Source of the DNA: Chryseobacterium sp. 3008163
Lineage (GTDB): Bacteria > Bacteroidota > Bacteroidia > Flavobacteriales > Weeksellaceae
DNA length: 64,000 nt
Assembly: GCF_003669035.1 (NCBI RefSeq)
Contig: NZ_CP033070.1
Span: forward strand, 2,914,001-2,978,000
Direction of reading: 5' to 3'
Below, in pieces: positions 28,701-35,802 of the stretch. Numbering within the stretch: the stretch's first letter is position 1; every line of letters starts with the position of its first letter. The translations under genes and the position numbers were made by a program. The notes beneath the pieces are model-generated. The model ran no database searches, was not told where the DNA came from, and saw only the letters and a program-made list of their open reading frames with translations.

Positions 28701-29944
28701 ATCGAGTAGGTGACCCAATTTGGGTTTCCCGTCACAGCATAAGGTCCGTTTGCTGTGTTGATATTGTTACCGTTGAAAGTAACAACAGCGCCGGTTTGGG
28801 TGATGATATTTAATTTGGTGCTAAATGAATCTGATCCAATTTTGTTAATAAAACCTATTTCTTCAATTTTATTAGGCATAAAACAGCTTAATGGCGGGAT
28901 GAAATTCATTCCTCCGGTTGCATAAACCGTACTTCCTGATGCACCTGCAAGCAATTGATACACATAAACATTGTTATTAGAAGAAATACTCATGTTAAAG
29001 TTATTATTTCCCTGATGAACATAGTATGTGCCTTGCACAAGATAAAAGTCTCCTTCATTCAAGGTAACATTCGCAAGAAGGTTTCCGTTGACTGTAAGTT
29101 TGGTATTGTTTGCTGTTGCGATAACTAATGCTGCTTCCATTCCTGAATTGGAAGGGCCATTTCCTTTTACCATAACAAAATCTTTACCTAATCTTTCGAC
29201 AGGGACAGCCTGATCCATTAAAACATCTACGTTGCTGCTATTCTGAGTAGTGTAAATACTGTTGAAATTTCCGTTGGTTACAGAAATAGGCTTGCTGGCG
29301 ACAATTTTCGCTCCTACCAAACCGGATAAGTTATTCGGAGAAAGATCACTTTGAGCTTCTATAATATATGATTTACCCTTATTTAGGGTGAAAGTTCTTG
29401 TTGGAGCTGAAATTCCATCAGAAAAAACAACATTAGGATTGTAGCCAGACAAAGTAACGGTCGTATTGTCTTCTGTTGCAGTAACTCCAATCGTAGAATT
29501 TACATAAGGTTTTGCCGTAGTGTTGGGAGCCATACCCACAAAAAAGTTTTTGCCGATACCCGCTAATCCTTTTGAAGTAATAATTTCCGCTTGGTTAGGA
29601 ACTGAAAACCTAAAGTTGGCGAAGAATTTCTTACTTCCTTTCACATTCAGTCCCATCGAGTTTGAAACAAAAAGATTTGATAGTGCTGATGAAATCATGA
29701 AGCTATTAGGAATCGTCAATTGTACGGGATTATTTTTACTTACCTGTACAGTTGTAAAAAGGGTGTTGTTATTAAATACCTGAACTGAAAACGGGGTCGT
29801 TTGATCAGTAGATAAATACAGATAACCTTTTGCGGTTCCCTGCAATGAACTGGCGGACATCGGTGCAAACCAATGCTCAGTATCCAATTGTGCATTTACC
29901 AATAAAGAGAGAAATATACAAAGACTTAATAAAAATTTTTTCAT
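25799..29944 (-). CDS. Large T9SS type B surface adhesin, array copy 4 (longest)
   Basis: A 1381-residue paralog with signal peptide (1-18), the shared N-terminal module (LDTEHWFAPMSAS), an Ig-like segment (YQWYLNGIIIPGATT) and a cadherin-like domain (GQITYTPNLGLTLDTTDTFT). Two tandem copies of a 267-residue block follow, each with CDDNFDGIINVNF and a second CDxxxxG loop, then a WSTGETTS unit, a SprB-like repeat (VSGGAAPYQYSLNGIDY) and the type B sorting tail from ITPNGDGHNDV to KNRE. The DxNxDG loops may bind calcium (inference). The N-terminal module is closer to copy 1 than to copies 2 and 3. No clear terminator separates it from copy 3, 78 bases downstream. Confidence 0.9.
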   Translation of the reverse strand: MKKFLLSLCIFLSLLVNAQLDTEHWFAPMSASSLQGTAKGYLYLSTDQTTPFSVQVFNNNTLFTTVQVSKNNPVQLTIPNSFMISSALSNLFVSNSMGLNVKGSKKFFANFRFSVPNQAEIITSKGLAGIGKNFFVGMAPNTTAKPYVNSTIGVTATEDNTTVTLSGYNPNVVFSDGISAPTRTFTLNKGKSYIIEAQSDLSPNNLSGLVGAKIVASKPISVTNGNFNSIYTTQNSSNVDVLMDQAVPVERLGKDFVMVKGNGPSNSGMEAALVIATANNTKLTVNGNLLANVTLNEGDFYLVQGTYYVHQGNNNFNMSISSNNNVYVYQLLAGASGSTVYATGGMNFIPPLSCFMPNKIEEIGFINKIGSDSFSTKLNIITQTGAVVTFNGNNINTANGPYAVTGNPNWVTYSIPNVTGNITVNSTKALTAGIAAGDNAVGYGGYFAGFSSVPAITKTGDCYLGVLLQVDNNYDSYQWYLNGIIIPGATTFSINPELYGTGIYTCMVSKNNCETKLTSEYDYTLCPPISTTTYNIGSCSTKVINPAFTTSTQAIVPNQTAIIAAPTSGTAVVNPTTGQITYTPNLGLTLDTTDTFTYYIQGNGNPASFEYFKVIINIDVLQVNNATLTTCSANGNSGIFNLTTAVVTPDAGTTVTYYTDALLTTIIGNPSAYISNSGIVYANVTSANGCSKVAQITLTVNPGANINTTNYNANLCDDNFDGIINVNFTTVTPQIVANSTNFTVKYYLNQADATAGNNNTLPANWTYSANTTVYVRVESTNGCPPVFGQINFTIGNKLPLLTTDYTTLVCDDNSDGTETVNLDVYKNNFTTDNTVSLTYHNTLADAQNGTNAVNVLQIIAPTKILYIRFQKPNSCPNIAKITLSLDTITSTNATLSGCANNTGTTTFNLTTANVTSTAGATLLYYSNAVLTTPITAPSAYNSGTSVVYVKITSPFGCIKTAQISLVSNPLPNVNTGNYNAALCDDNFDGIINVNFANITPQIVINSGSFTVRYYLNQTDATAGNNNTLPLNWTYTTSATVYVRVDGTNDCPSAFGQINFSIGNRITLLTNTVNTQICDNDLNGSENVNLNDFKNQFTTDPSVSLTFHLTLANAQAGTNAVAAQQTITGSGTYYIRFTNNNACPNTGTITITLKSGKKSETLKNQIICSDRKAILNAGDGFTSYLWSTGETTSFITAGVGTYFVDLTFNGCIYRQTVNVTAAQSPTITSIQVTGSNATVNVSGGAAPYQYSLNGIDYQSSNIFYGLTRGTYKVYVLGANGCQPVTKEFIILNLVNTITPNGDGHNDVLNYSELRLKQNVSIEVVDRYGAPVYKSSDKNYIWDGKSGGRPLSTGTYWYILKWIEPETKLPVSHSGWLLIKNRE
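26480..28085 (-). repeat. Two tandem copies of an 801-bp coding block in adhesin copy 4
   Basis: The block at about 27281-28085 recurs at about 26480-27280 with a period of 801 bases (267 codons), measured from a near-identical stretch beginning taataattccatcaaaatta at 26971 and at 27772. Protein copies share LCDDNFDGIINVNF and YYLNQ(A/T)DATAGNNNTLP. The reading frame is kept. The copies have diverged clearly, so the event is not recent. Confidence 0.85.
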
Positions 29945-29963
29945 GCCGATTCTTAAAGGGCGA

Positions 29964-29971
29964 CAAATTTA
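29964..29971 (-). promoter_or_regulatory. Promoter box of adhesin copy 4
   Basis: TAAATTTG on the minus strand, 20 bases before the ATG at 29944. Confidence 0.6.
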
Positions 29972-30088
29972 ATTATTAATAATCAAAATATTACGTATTT
30001 TTTTAACATATTTTTGTGAAAATGAGACAGTGTAGAATATTTAAAATAAACTTCATGATTAATTAATATCCATAATTTGGTTGGTATA

Positions 30089-30119
30089 AAAAATCCCGGT
30101 GAAAAAATTTCACCGGGAT
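30089..30119 (-). terminator. Terminator of tsf
   Basis: Perfect 12-bp stem ATCCCGGTGAAA/TTTCACCGGGAT with a U-run on the minus strand, 25 bases after the tsf stop. Confidence 0.9.
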
Positions 30120-30143
30120 CATATATTTGTTTGGAAAGATTGA

Positions 30144-30971
30144 TTAAGCTAAGCTTACTCTTACAAATCCTGTAACTTTCAAGTCAGCGTTTACAGATTT
30201 TACGTAATCAGCAACAGAAATAGAACTGTCTTTGATGAAATCTTGGTGTACCAAAGTGTTGTCTTTGTAGAATCTCTGCATTTTACCTTTCAAGATGTTT
30301 TCGATGATGTTTGCAGGCTTACCTTCTTCAGTAAGTTTGTGTCTTTCGATTTCCAATTCTTTATCGATTGTATCCTGAGAAACTTTAGTTTCGTCAAGAG
30401 CGATAGGGTTCATTGCAGCAGCCTGCATAGAAACAGCTTTAGCAGCTTCATCAGCACCGTCTACTTTTGCAGAAAGTGAAGTGATTGCAGCGATTTTGTT
30501 TCCAGCGTGGATGTAAGCTCCCAAGAAAGGTCCTGTAATTCTTTCGAATGCACCGATCTCGATTTTCTCACCGATAACTCCAGTTTGCTCGATTAATTTC
30601 TCAGCAACAGTCATTCCGTGGAAATCTGTAGCCAATAATTCTTCTTTTGTAGCAGCGAAAATAGCCATTTCAGCGATTTCGTAAGCTAGCTCGATAAATG
30701 CTTCGTTTTTAGCAACAAAGTCAGTCTCACAGTTTAAAGAGATAACAGTACCTAAAGTGTTATCTTCGTTTACTCTAGCGATTACTGCACCTTCAGAAGA
30801 ATCTCTGTCAGCTCTGTTAGCAGCAACTTTTTGTCCTTTTTTTCTAAGGATATCTACTGCTTTTTCGAAGTCTCCTTCTGCTTCAACTAAAGCTTTCTTG
30901 CAGTCCATCATACCTGCACCTGTTTGGTTTCTCAATTTTGCTACGTCTGCAGCAGCTGGTGAATAAGACAT
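30144..30971 (-). CDS. tsf: Translation elongation factor Ts
   Basis: A 275-residue EF-Ts. The N-terminal UBA-like domain (AAADVAKLRNQTGAGMMDCK) is followed by the signature LRKKGQKVAANRADRDSSEG and the core INDTDFV-like segment SLNCETDFVAKNEAF. It exchanges GDP for GTP on EF-Tu. In many bacteria it follows rpsB; here it is 19 kb from rpsB and in the opposite orientation, with its own promoter (31034) and terminator. Confidence 0.97.
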   Translation of the reverse strand: MSYSPAAADVAKLRNQTGAGMMDCKKALVEAEGDFEKAVDILRKKGQKVAANRADRDSSEGAVIARVNEDNTLGTVISLNCETDFVAKNEAFIELAYEIAEMAIFAATKEELLATDFHGMTVAEKLIEQTGVIGEKIEIGAFERITGPFLGAYIHAGNKIAAITSLSAKVDGADEAAKAVSMQAAAMNPIALDETKVSQDTIDKELEIERHKLTEEGKPANIIENILKGKMQRFYKDNTLVHQDFIKDSSISVADYVKSVNADLKVTGFVRVSLA

Positions 30972-31033
30972 AATATTTATTATTTTTTTATTTAAAATTA
31001 TGATTAACTTTAATAGTTTATTATAAAGATGTG

Positions 31034-31041
31034 CAAAGATA
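31034..31041 (-). promoter_or_regulatory. Promoter box of tsf
   Basis: TATCTTTG on the minus strand, 63 bases before the tsf ATG; this independent promoter fits its separation from rpsB. Confidence 0.55.
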
Positions 31042-31118
31042 ATGATTTTAATGATAAACTAAAAAATGACTTTTCACGTTATAGTATTATTTAATAAATT
31101 TTTAAAGGTTTTTACTCA

Positions 31119-31820
31119 ATGAGAAAATTATTTCTGATCTTATTCCTCTCCATATTCTGTCTTGGCTTCTCTCAAAAGAAGAAAAAAGGCAAAGCAAAAG
31201 TAGTCGCCGAGAAAGAAACGGTCATTATTTATACAGAAACAGAAGCTGAAACTTCTAACGAACCCAGAATTATCGCAGGTTTTCTAAAACAAAATCCCGG
31301 TCATGCAAGGACTGATTTTTTTAAGAAAAGATTGATTACCATCATTATGGCTGACAATTCACCGGAAGCAAAACCCACAATAAAACCAATTAGTAAAGAT
31401 AAAATTGAAAATATTGTAAACAATAGTGAACTTAATAAAGGGAAAAATTTAGGCACAAATGTAAAAACTACCTCTACGCCGGAAAGAAACGTGACCTATG
31501 CAAGTGTAGGAGGTGCAAGTAAAAAAGCAGAGCCAAGCGATAAAGCGAAAAAAACGGCATCAATGCTGACTCATCTTTTTAATAATGATCCGAGTGATAA
31601 AGAAGCTTACATCAATATCAAAAACAGATCAAACTGCAGACTGATCGTAAAAATAAGCGGAAAAAAATATTATAATCTCGACGTTCCTGCAAAAGGGCAA
31701 AACTTCGTATTGATTGAAAAAGGAGATTATGTACTGACGACAATGGTGTGTGATGCCAAATATTCTTCATTGAAGAAGATTACAAAAGATATTGAGATAC
31801 AGCTGGATGTTGCTGATTAG
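31119..31820 (+). CDS. Two-cysteine secreted family member D (DUF6759-like)
   Basis: A 233-residue protein with signal peptide (MRKLFLILFLSIFCLGFSQ) and a Lys-rich start to the mature chain. A variant of the N-terminal module (IIAGFLKQNPGHARTDFFKK) precedes the shared C-terminal domain: SMLTHLFNNDPSDKEAYINI, RSNCRLIVKISGKKYYNLDV, then MVCDAKYSSLKKI with both family cysteines. It is a divergently placed paralog of the three genes at 11487-14209, on the other side of the adhesin array. The function is unknown. Confidence 0.8.
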   Translation: MRKLFLILFLSIFCLGFSQKKKKGKAKVVAEKETVIIYTETEAETSNEPRIIAGFLKQNPGHARTDFFKKRLITIIMADNSPEAKPTIKPISKDKIENIVNNSELNKGKNLGTNVKTTSTPERNVTYASVGGASKKAEPSDKAKKTASMLTHLFNNDPSDKEAYINIKNRSNCRLIVKISGKKYYNLDVPAKGQNFVLIEKGDYVLTTMVCDAKYSSLKKITKDIEIQLDVAD

Positions 31821-31840
31821 TATTCATTTTAAATCAAAAT

Positions 31841-31878
31841 AAAAAAAGGTAGCTTAGAAATTCTAAACTACCTTTTTT
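31841..31878. terminator. Bidirectional terminator between family member D and accA
   Basis: Stem AAAAAAGGTAG..TTAGAA / TTCTAA..CTACCTTTTTT serves the convergent genes ending at 31820 and 31883. Confidence 0.85.
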
Positions 31879-31882
31879 ATTT

Positions 31883-32839
31883 TTATCCTTTAAATTGCCC
31901 CATCGCAATAAACTTATCTTGTCTTTGGGTTTCCAGTTCTTTGCCTGTGAATTTTGAGAACGCTTTGATGTTTTGCAAAATCGAAGTCTTTAAATTCAAG
32001 TAAGTAGTTTCAGGATCGTAATGAGCTCCTCCAAGAGGTTCTTCAATGATTCCATCGATGAATTTTTCTCTTAAAGCATCTTTTGGAGTCAGATTCAATG
32101 CATTTGCTGCATCTTCTTTGTGATCCCAGTTTCTCCATAAGATTGAAGAACAGCTTTCCGGTGCAATTACGGTGTACCAAGTGTTTTCCAACATGTAAAC
32201 TTTGTTACCAACACCAATTCCTAAAGCTCCGCCACTCGCTCCTTCGCCGATAATGTATGTGAAAATAGGAGTTTTCAGCATCGTCATTTCAAAAATATTT
32301 CTTGCAATGGCTTCACCCTGACCTCTTTCTTCAGCTTCCAATCCTGGGTAAGCTCCCGGCGTATCTACTAAAGTGATCACAGGAATTTTGAACTTTTCAG
32401 CTAATTTCATTAGTCTTAAAGCCTTTCTATATCCTTCAGGATTCGGCATTCCGAATCTTCTGTGTTGCCTTTCTTTGGTGGTTCTCCCTTTTTGAGTACC
32501 GATGAGCATCACTCTTTGACCGTCTAAAGTCGCCAAACCTCCGATCATCGCAGGATCATCTGCAAAGTTTCTGTCACCGTGAAGTTCTAAGAAACTTCCT
32601 TTGTCTACCATACCTTTGATATAGTCGATTGTATAAGGGCGATCCGGATGACGCGATAACTGTACTCTTTGCCAAGGCGTAAGATTTCCATAGATCTGTT
32701 TTTTGGTATCTATAATCTTATCCTCGATCTGACTGCATGCTAATTTTACATCAACACCACTTTCTTCTCCTACCAATGAACAGGTTTGATACTGATCCAT
32801 CAGTTCTTTTATAGGAAGTTCGAAACTTAAATATTCCAT
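31883..32839 (-). CDS. accA: Acetyl-CoA carboxylase carboxyltransferase subunit alpha
   Basis: A 318-residue AccA. It shows [34 protein letters not shown], the acyl-CoA-binding [20 protein letters not shown] and the oxyanion-type [15 protein letters not shown]. With AccD it transfers the carboxyl group from biotin on AccB to acetyl-CoA. accB and accC lie 9-11 kb away on the same strand; accD is not in the window. It is a single-gene unit with a promoter box at 32862. Confidence 0.97.
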   Translation of the reverse strand: MEYLSFELPIKELMDQYQTCSLVGEESGVDVKLACSQIEDKIIDTKKQIYGNLTPWQRVQLSRHPDRPYTIDYIKGMVDKGSFLELHGDRNFADDPAMIGGLATLDGQRVMLIGTQKGRTTKERQHRRFGMPNPEGYRKALRLMKLAEKFKIPVITLVDTPGAYPGLEAEERGQGEAIARNIFEMTMLKTPIFTYIIGEGASGGALGIGVGNKVYMLENTWYTVIAPESCSSILWRNWDHKEDAANALNLTPKDALREKFIDGIIEEPLGGAHYDPETTYLNLKTSILQNIKAFSKFTGKELETQRQDKFIAMGQFKG

Positions 32840-32861
32840 TCTTGAAGTAAATTAAATCTTT

Positions 32862-32869
32862 CAAATGTA
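32862..32869 (-). promoter_or_regulatory. Promoter box of accA
   Basis: TACATTTG on the minus strand, 23 bases before the accA ATG. Confidence 0.55.
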
Positions 32870-32886
32870 TGAAAAATTATGAAATT

Positions 32887-34395
32887 TTATTTAAAATTAT
32901 TTATAGCATTGCTTATTCTGGCGATACTTTCTTCTTTACCAACGAGTTCCACGATATCCGGAACGTCTGGGCCTTTTAATTCTCCAACTAACGCTAAACG
33001 TAGCGGCATCATTACTTTTCCCATTCCTACACCTTTGTTTTCTGCAAAATCGTGTAAGTTTTGCTTAATATTTTCTGAAGTGAAATCATTTATTGATTGT
33101 AAACTTTCAGCAAATTCAGTCAAAAGATTGGACGTTTCGTCGTTCCAAGCTTTCTTAGATGCTTTTTCGTCGTAAGACGTTGGAGCTTCAAAAAAGAATT
33201 TTCCGTTTTCGTAAATATCTTTCGGGAACGTTGCTCTTTCTTTCATCAGATTGATGATTTTCAATAGCTTTTCGTCTCCGATATTTAAATTTAAATCTGA
33301 ATTTTTAAGTATTTCTAATAATTCCTCATCTGATTTTAATTGAATATATTGATGATTAAACCATTCAGCTTTTTCTTTATTGAATCTTGCTCCGGCCTTG
33401 TGAACTTTATTTAAGTCAAATTCGTTCACCATTTCATCCAGAGACAAAATTTCTTTATCATAAGCAGGAGACCAGCCTAAAAGCGCTACCATATTGATGA
33501 AAGCTTCAGGAAGATAACCTTCTTCGCGGTATCCTTTAGAAATATTTCCGGTTTCGGCATCTTTAAAATTTAAAGGAAATACAGGGAAGCCGAATTTATC
33601 ACCGTCTCTTTTGCTTAATTTTCCTTTACCTTCAGGTTTTAAAATCAAAGAAAGATGGGCGAATTCCGGAGCTTCCCATCCCATCGCTTCATATAATAAA
33701 ATGTGTAAGCCTAAAGATGGCAGCCATTCTTCACCACGGATGACGTGTGTAATTTCCATTTCGTGATCATCGATGATGTTGGCGAAATGATATGTTGGCA
33801 TTCCGTCGTTTTTTACTAAAACTTTATCATCTAAAGTATTGGTATTCACGGCTGTGTTTCCACGGATAATATCTACTAAGCCAAGTGTTCTGTCAATCGG
33901 CATTTTGAATCTTACCACGTAAGGCGTCTTTTCGTCCAGCAATTTTTTAACCTCCTCTTCAGAAAGTGAAAGGCTGTTTTTTAAACGGTTTCTTGAAACA
34001 TTATTGTAAGAGAAAACATCACCTTTAGCTTCAAACTCAGCTCGGATGGCATCTAATTCTTCAGCAGTATCAAAAGCGATGTAGGCATAATCTGTTTTTA
34101 AGATTTGCTCGGTGTATCTGTCATAGATATCTCTTCTTTCGGATTGTCTGTAAGGAGCAAATTTTCCGCCTTTTTTAGGGCTTTCGTCGGGGATGATTCC
34201 GCACCATTCAAGAGCTTCCTCGATATAATCTTCGGCACCTTCTACATATCTTGCAGTATCGGTGTCTTCTATTCTCAATACAAATTCTCCGCCCTGATTT
34301 TTAGCAAAAAGATAATCATATAACGCAGTTCTTACACCTCCCAAATGCAACGGCCCCGTAGGACTTGGTGCAAAACGGACTCTTACTTTCCCCAT
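32887..34395 (-). CDS. gltX: Glutamyl-tRNA synthetase
   Basis: A 502-residue class I synthetase. It shows VRVRFAPSPTGPLHLGGVRT with the HIGH-type PLHLGG, and KLSKRDG, the KMSKS-type loop. The start is the ATG at 34395 (MGKVRVRF), matching the family; the open frame continues 25 codons upstream through the promoter. It charges tRNA-Glu in the cytoplasm. The divergent GT90 gene begins 73 bases away, and both promoter boxes lie in that gap. Confidence 0.96.
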   Translation of the reverse strand: MGKVRVRFAPSPTGPLHLGGVRTALYDYLFAKNQGGEFVLRIEDTDTARYVEGAEDYIEEALEWCGIIPDESPKKGGKFAPYRQSERRDIYDRYTEQILKTDYAYIAFDTAEELDAIRAEFEAKGDVFSYNNVSRNRLKNSLSLSEEEVKKLLDEKTPYVVRFKMPIDRTLGLVDIIRGNTAVNTNTLDDKVLVKNDGMPTYHFANIIDDHEMEITHVIRGEEWLPSLGLHILLYEAMGWEAPEFAHLSLILKPEGKGKLSKRDGDKFGFPVFPLNFKDAETGNISKGYREEGYLPEAFINMVALLGWSPAYDKEILSLDEMVNEFDLNKVHKAGARFNKEKAEWFNHQYIQLKSDEELLEILKNSDLNLNIGDEKLLKIINLMKERATFPKDIYENGKFFFEAPTSYDEKASKKAWNDETSNLLTEFAESLQSINDFTSENIKQNLHDFAENKGVGMGKVMMPLRLALVGELKGPDVPDIVELVGKEESIARISNAINNFK

Positions 34396-34415
34396 TTTTA
34401 AATAAAATTTTGGTG

Positions 34416-34423
34416 CAAATTTA
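34416..34423 (-). promoter_or_regulatory. Promoter box of gltX
   Basis: TAAATTTG on the minus strand, 21 bases before the gltX ATG; divergent from the box at 34445. Confidence 0.6.
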
Positions 34424-34444
34424 CGAAAAATGGATAGATTAGCG

Positions 34445-34452
34445 TATTTTTG
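34445..34452 (+). promoter_or_regulatory. Promoter box of the GT90 gene
   Basis: TATTTTTG, 16 bases before the ATG at 34469. Confidence 0.5.
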
Positions 34453-34468
34453 ATTCATATTATATATC

Positions 34469-35407
34469 ATGACAAGGGTTACTAAAAAAAATAAATTATC
34501 CTTTTATATTCAGGGGTTTACAAGGGGGCTACTTCCCGTAAAGTCATTAGAAAAGAAAGTCAGTAAACTGTACAGTGTACTTTCTAAAGAAGAAGTGAAT
34601 AATGTTGAAAGAAGAGTAGATTATTATAATAAAATATGTTCCCAGACAGAAGTTGCTCATCAAGGTACATATATTAAAGATTTGCTTAAGCCCAAAACTC
34701 CCAAAGCATATTATTTTGATACCTATGAATATGCAAGATATTTTCCTGAAAATCATCTGATTGATTTTGCATTTGGTGATGTCAATACCATTTTGAATCT
34801 TCCGATGATTACAAAAAGCCGTCCCATTAACGGAAATAACGAAAATAATATCTTATTGAATTTAGATAAAGCCAGACATTTTGTTTCTGTAAATGATTCT
34901 TTAAACTATTCTCAGAAAAAAGATAAAATGATTGGCAGGGCAGCAGTTTTCCAAGAGCACAGAATTAAATTTTATGAAAATTACTACAACAGTACATTAT
35001 GTGATCTTGGGCAGGTAAATAAAAACGGAGGTAATCCTGATTGGATAAAACCAAAAATCAGTATTGCAGATCATCTTAAAAATAAATTTATCCTGAGTCT
35101 TGAGGGTAATGATGTCGCCACAAATTTGAAATGGATCATGTCTTCAAATTCTATCGCTGTATCCCCACCATTAAAGATGGAAACCTGGTATATGGAAGGC
35201 ACTTTGAAACCGGACGAGCATTTTATAGGAATCAATGAAGATTATAAAAATCTCGAAGAAAAGCTGCAATATTATATTGATCATGAATCTGAAGCCAAAG
35301 ACATTATAAACAATGCGAAAGAATACAGAGCTCAGTTTAACAACAAAAATGTGGAAAATTTAATTTCGATTTTGGTTTTACAAAAGTATTTTAATTACAT
35401 TCGCTAA
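34469..35407 (+). CDS. GT90/CAP10-like glycosyltransferase (LpsA type)
   Basis: A 312-residue protein with the GT90/CAP10 signature KNKFILSLEGNDVATNLKWI, followed by SSNSIAVSPPLKMETWYMEG and the C-terminal DYKNLEEKLQYYIDHESEA. In bacteria such proteins (LpsA-like) add sugars to lipopolysaccharide. There is no signal peptide, so it is probably cytoplasmic or membrane-associated. It leads a short plus-strand unit with the cupin gene 12 bases after it. The exact sugar donor cannot be read from the sequence. Confidence 0.85.
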   Translation: MTRVTKKNKLSFYIQGFTRGLLPVKSLEKKVSKLYSVLSKEEVNNVERRVDYYNKICSQTEVAHQGTYIKDLLKPKTPKAYYFDTYEYARYFPENHLIDFAFGDVNTILNLPMITKSRPINGNNENNILLNLDKARHFVSVNDSLNYSQKKDKMIGRAAVFQEHRIKFYENYYNSTLCDLGQVNKNGGNPDWIKPKISIADHLKNKFILSLEGNDVATNLKWIMSSNSIAVSPPLKMETWYMEGTLKPDEHFIGINEDYKNLEEKLQYYIDHESEAKDIINNAKEYRAQFNNKNVENLISILVLQKYFNYIR

Positions 35408-35419
35408 AAAAATCATGCT

Positions 35420-35764
35420 ATGTTGGAAATAGGGGAAAGACCTTGGGGTAAATATTACGTTTTGGCAGACGAGCCACACTATAAATTAAAGAGAATTGAA
35501 GTGAATCCCGGCCAAAAACTATCTTATCAATATCATCATAAAAGACAAGAACAATGGACGGTCATTGAAGGTGATGCAACGGTAGTTTTAGATGAAAAAG
35601 AAATAAAATTGGGTTACGGCGAAAGCATTTTCATTCCATTGGGCTCTAAACATAGAATGATGAACCTTTCTGATCAACCTGTCGTGTTCATTGAAGTACA
35701 GACAGGAACTTATTTTGGTGAAGATGACATTGTAAGAATTGAAGATATATATGACAGAGAGTAA
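35420..35764 (+). CDS. Stand-alone cupin, mannose-6-phosphate isomerase type II-like
   Basis: A 114-residue single cupin resembling the C-terminal isomerase domain of bifunctional ManC/AlgA proteins: RPWGKYYVLAD, then RIEVNPGQKLSYQYHHKRQE with the metal-ligand histidines, WTVIEGDATVVLD, and FIPLGSKHRMMN. The nucleotidyltransferase half is absent. It may isomerise mannose-6-phosphate/fructose-6-phosphate or another sugar phosphate for glycan synthesis. Its position behind the GT90 gene supports a role in surface polysaccharide. The terminator that follows overlaps the end of the convergent GT2 gene. Confidence 0.85.
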   Translation: MLEIGERPWGKYYVLADEPHYKLKRIEVNPGQKLSYQYHHKRQEQWTVIEGDATVVLDEKEIKLGYGESIFIPLGSKHRMMNLSDQPVVFIEVQTGTYFGEDDIVRIEDIYDRE

Positions 35765-35802
35765 AATTGCATTTTACACTTTTTAGAATAACAAAAATCT
35801 AA

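Noticed and set aside
15291..29944. Repeats considered as a CRISPR or satellite array
   Set aside because: They are in-frame protein repeats of hundreds of bases with diverged copies, not short identical repeats with spacers.
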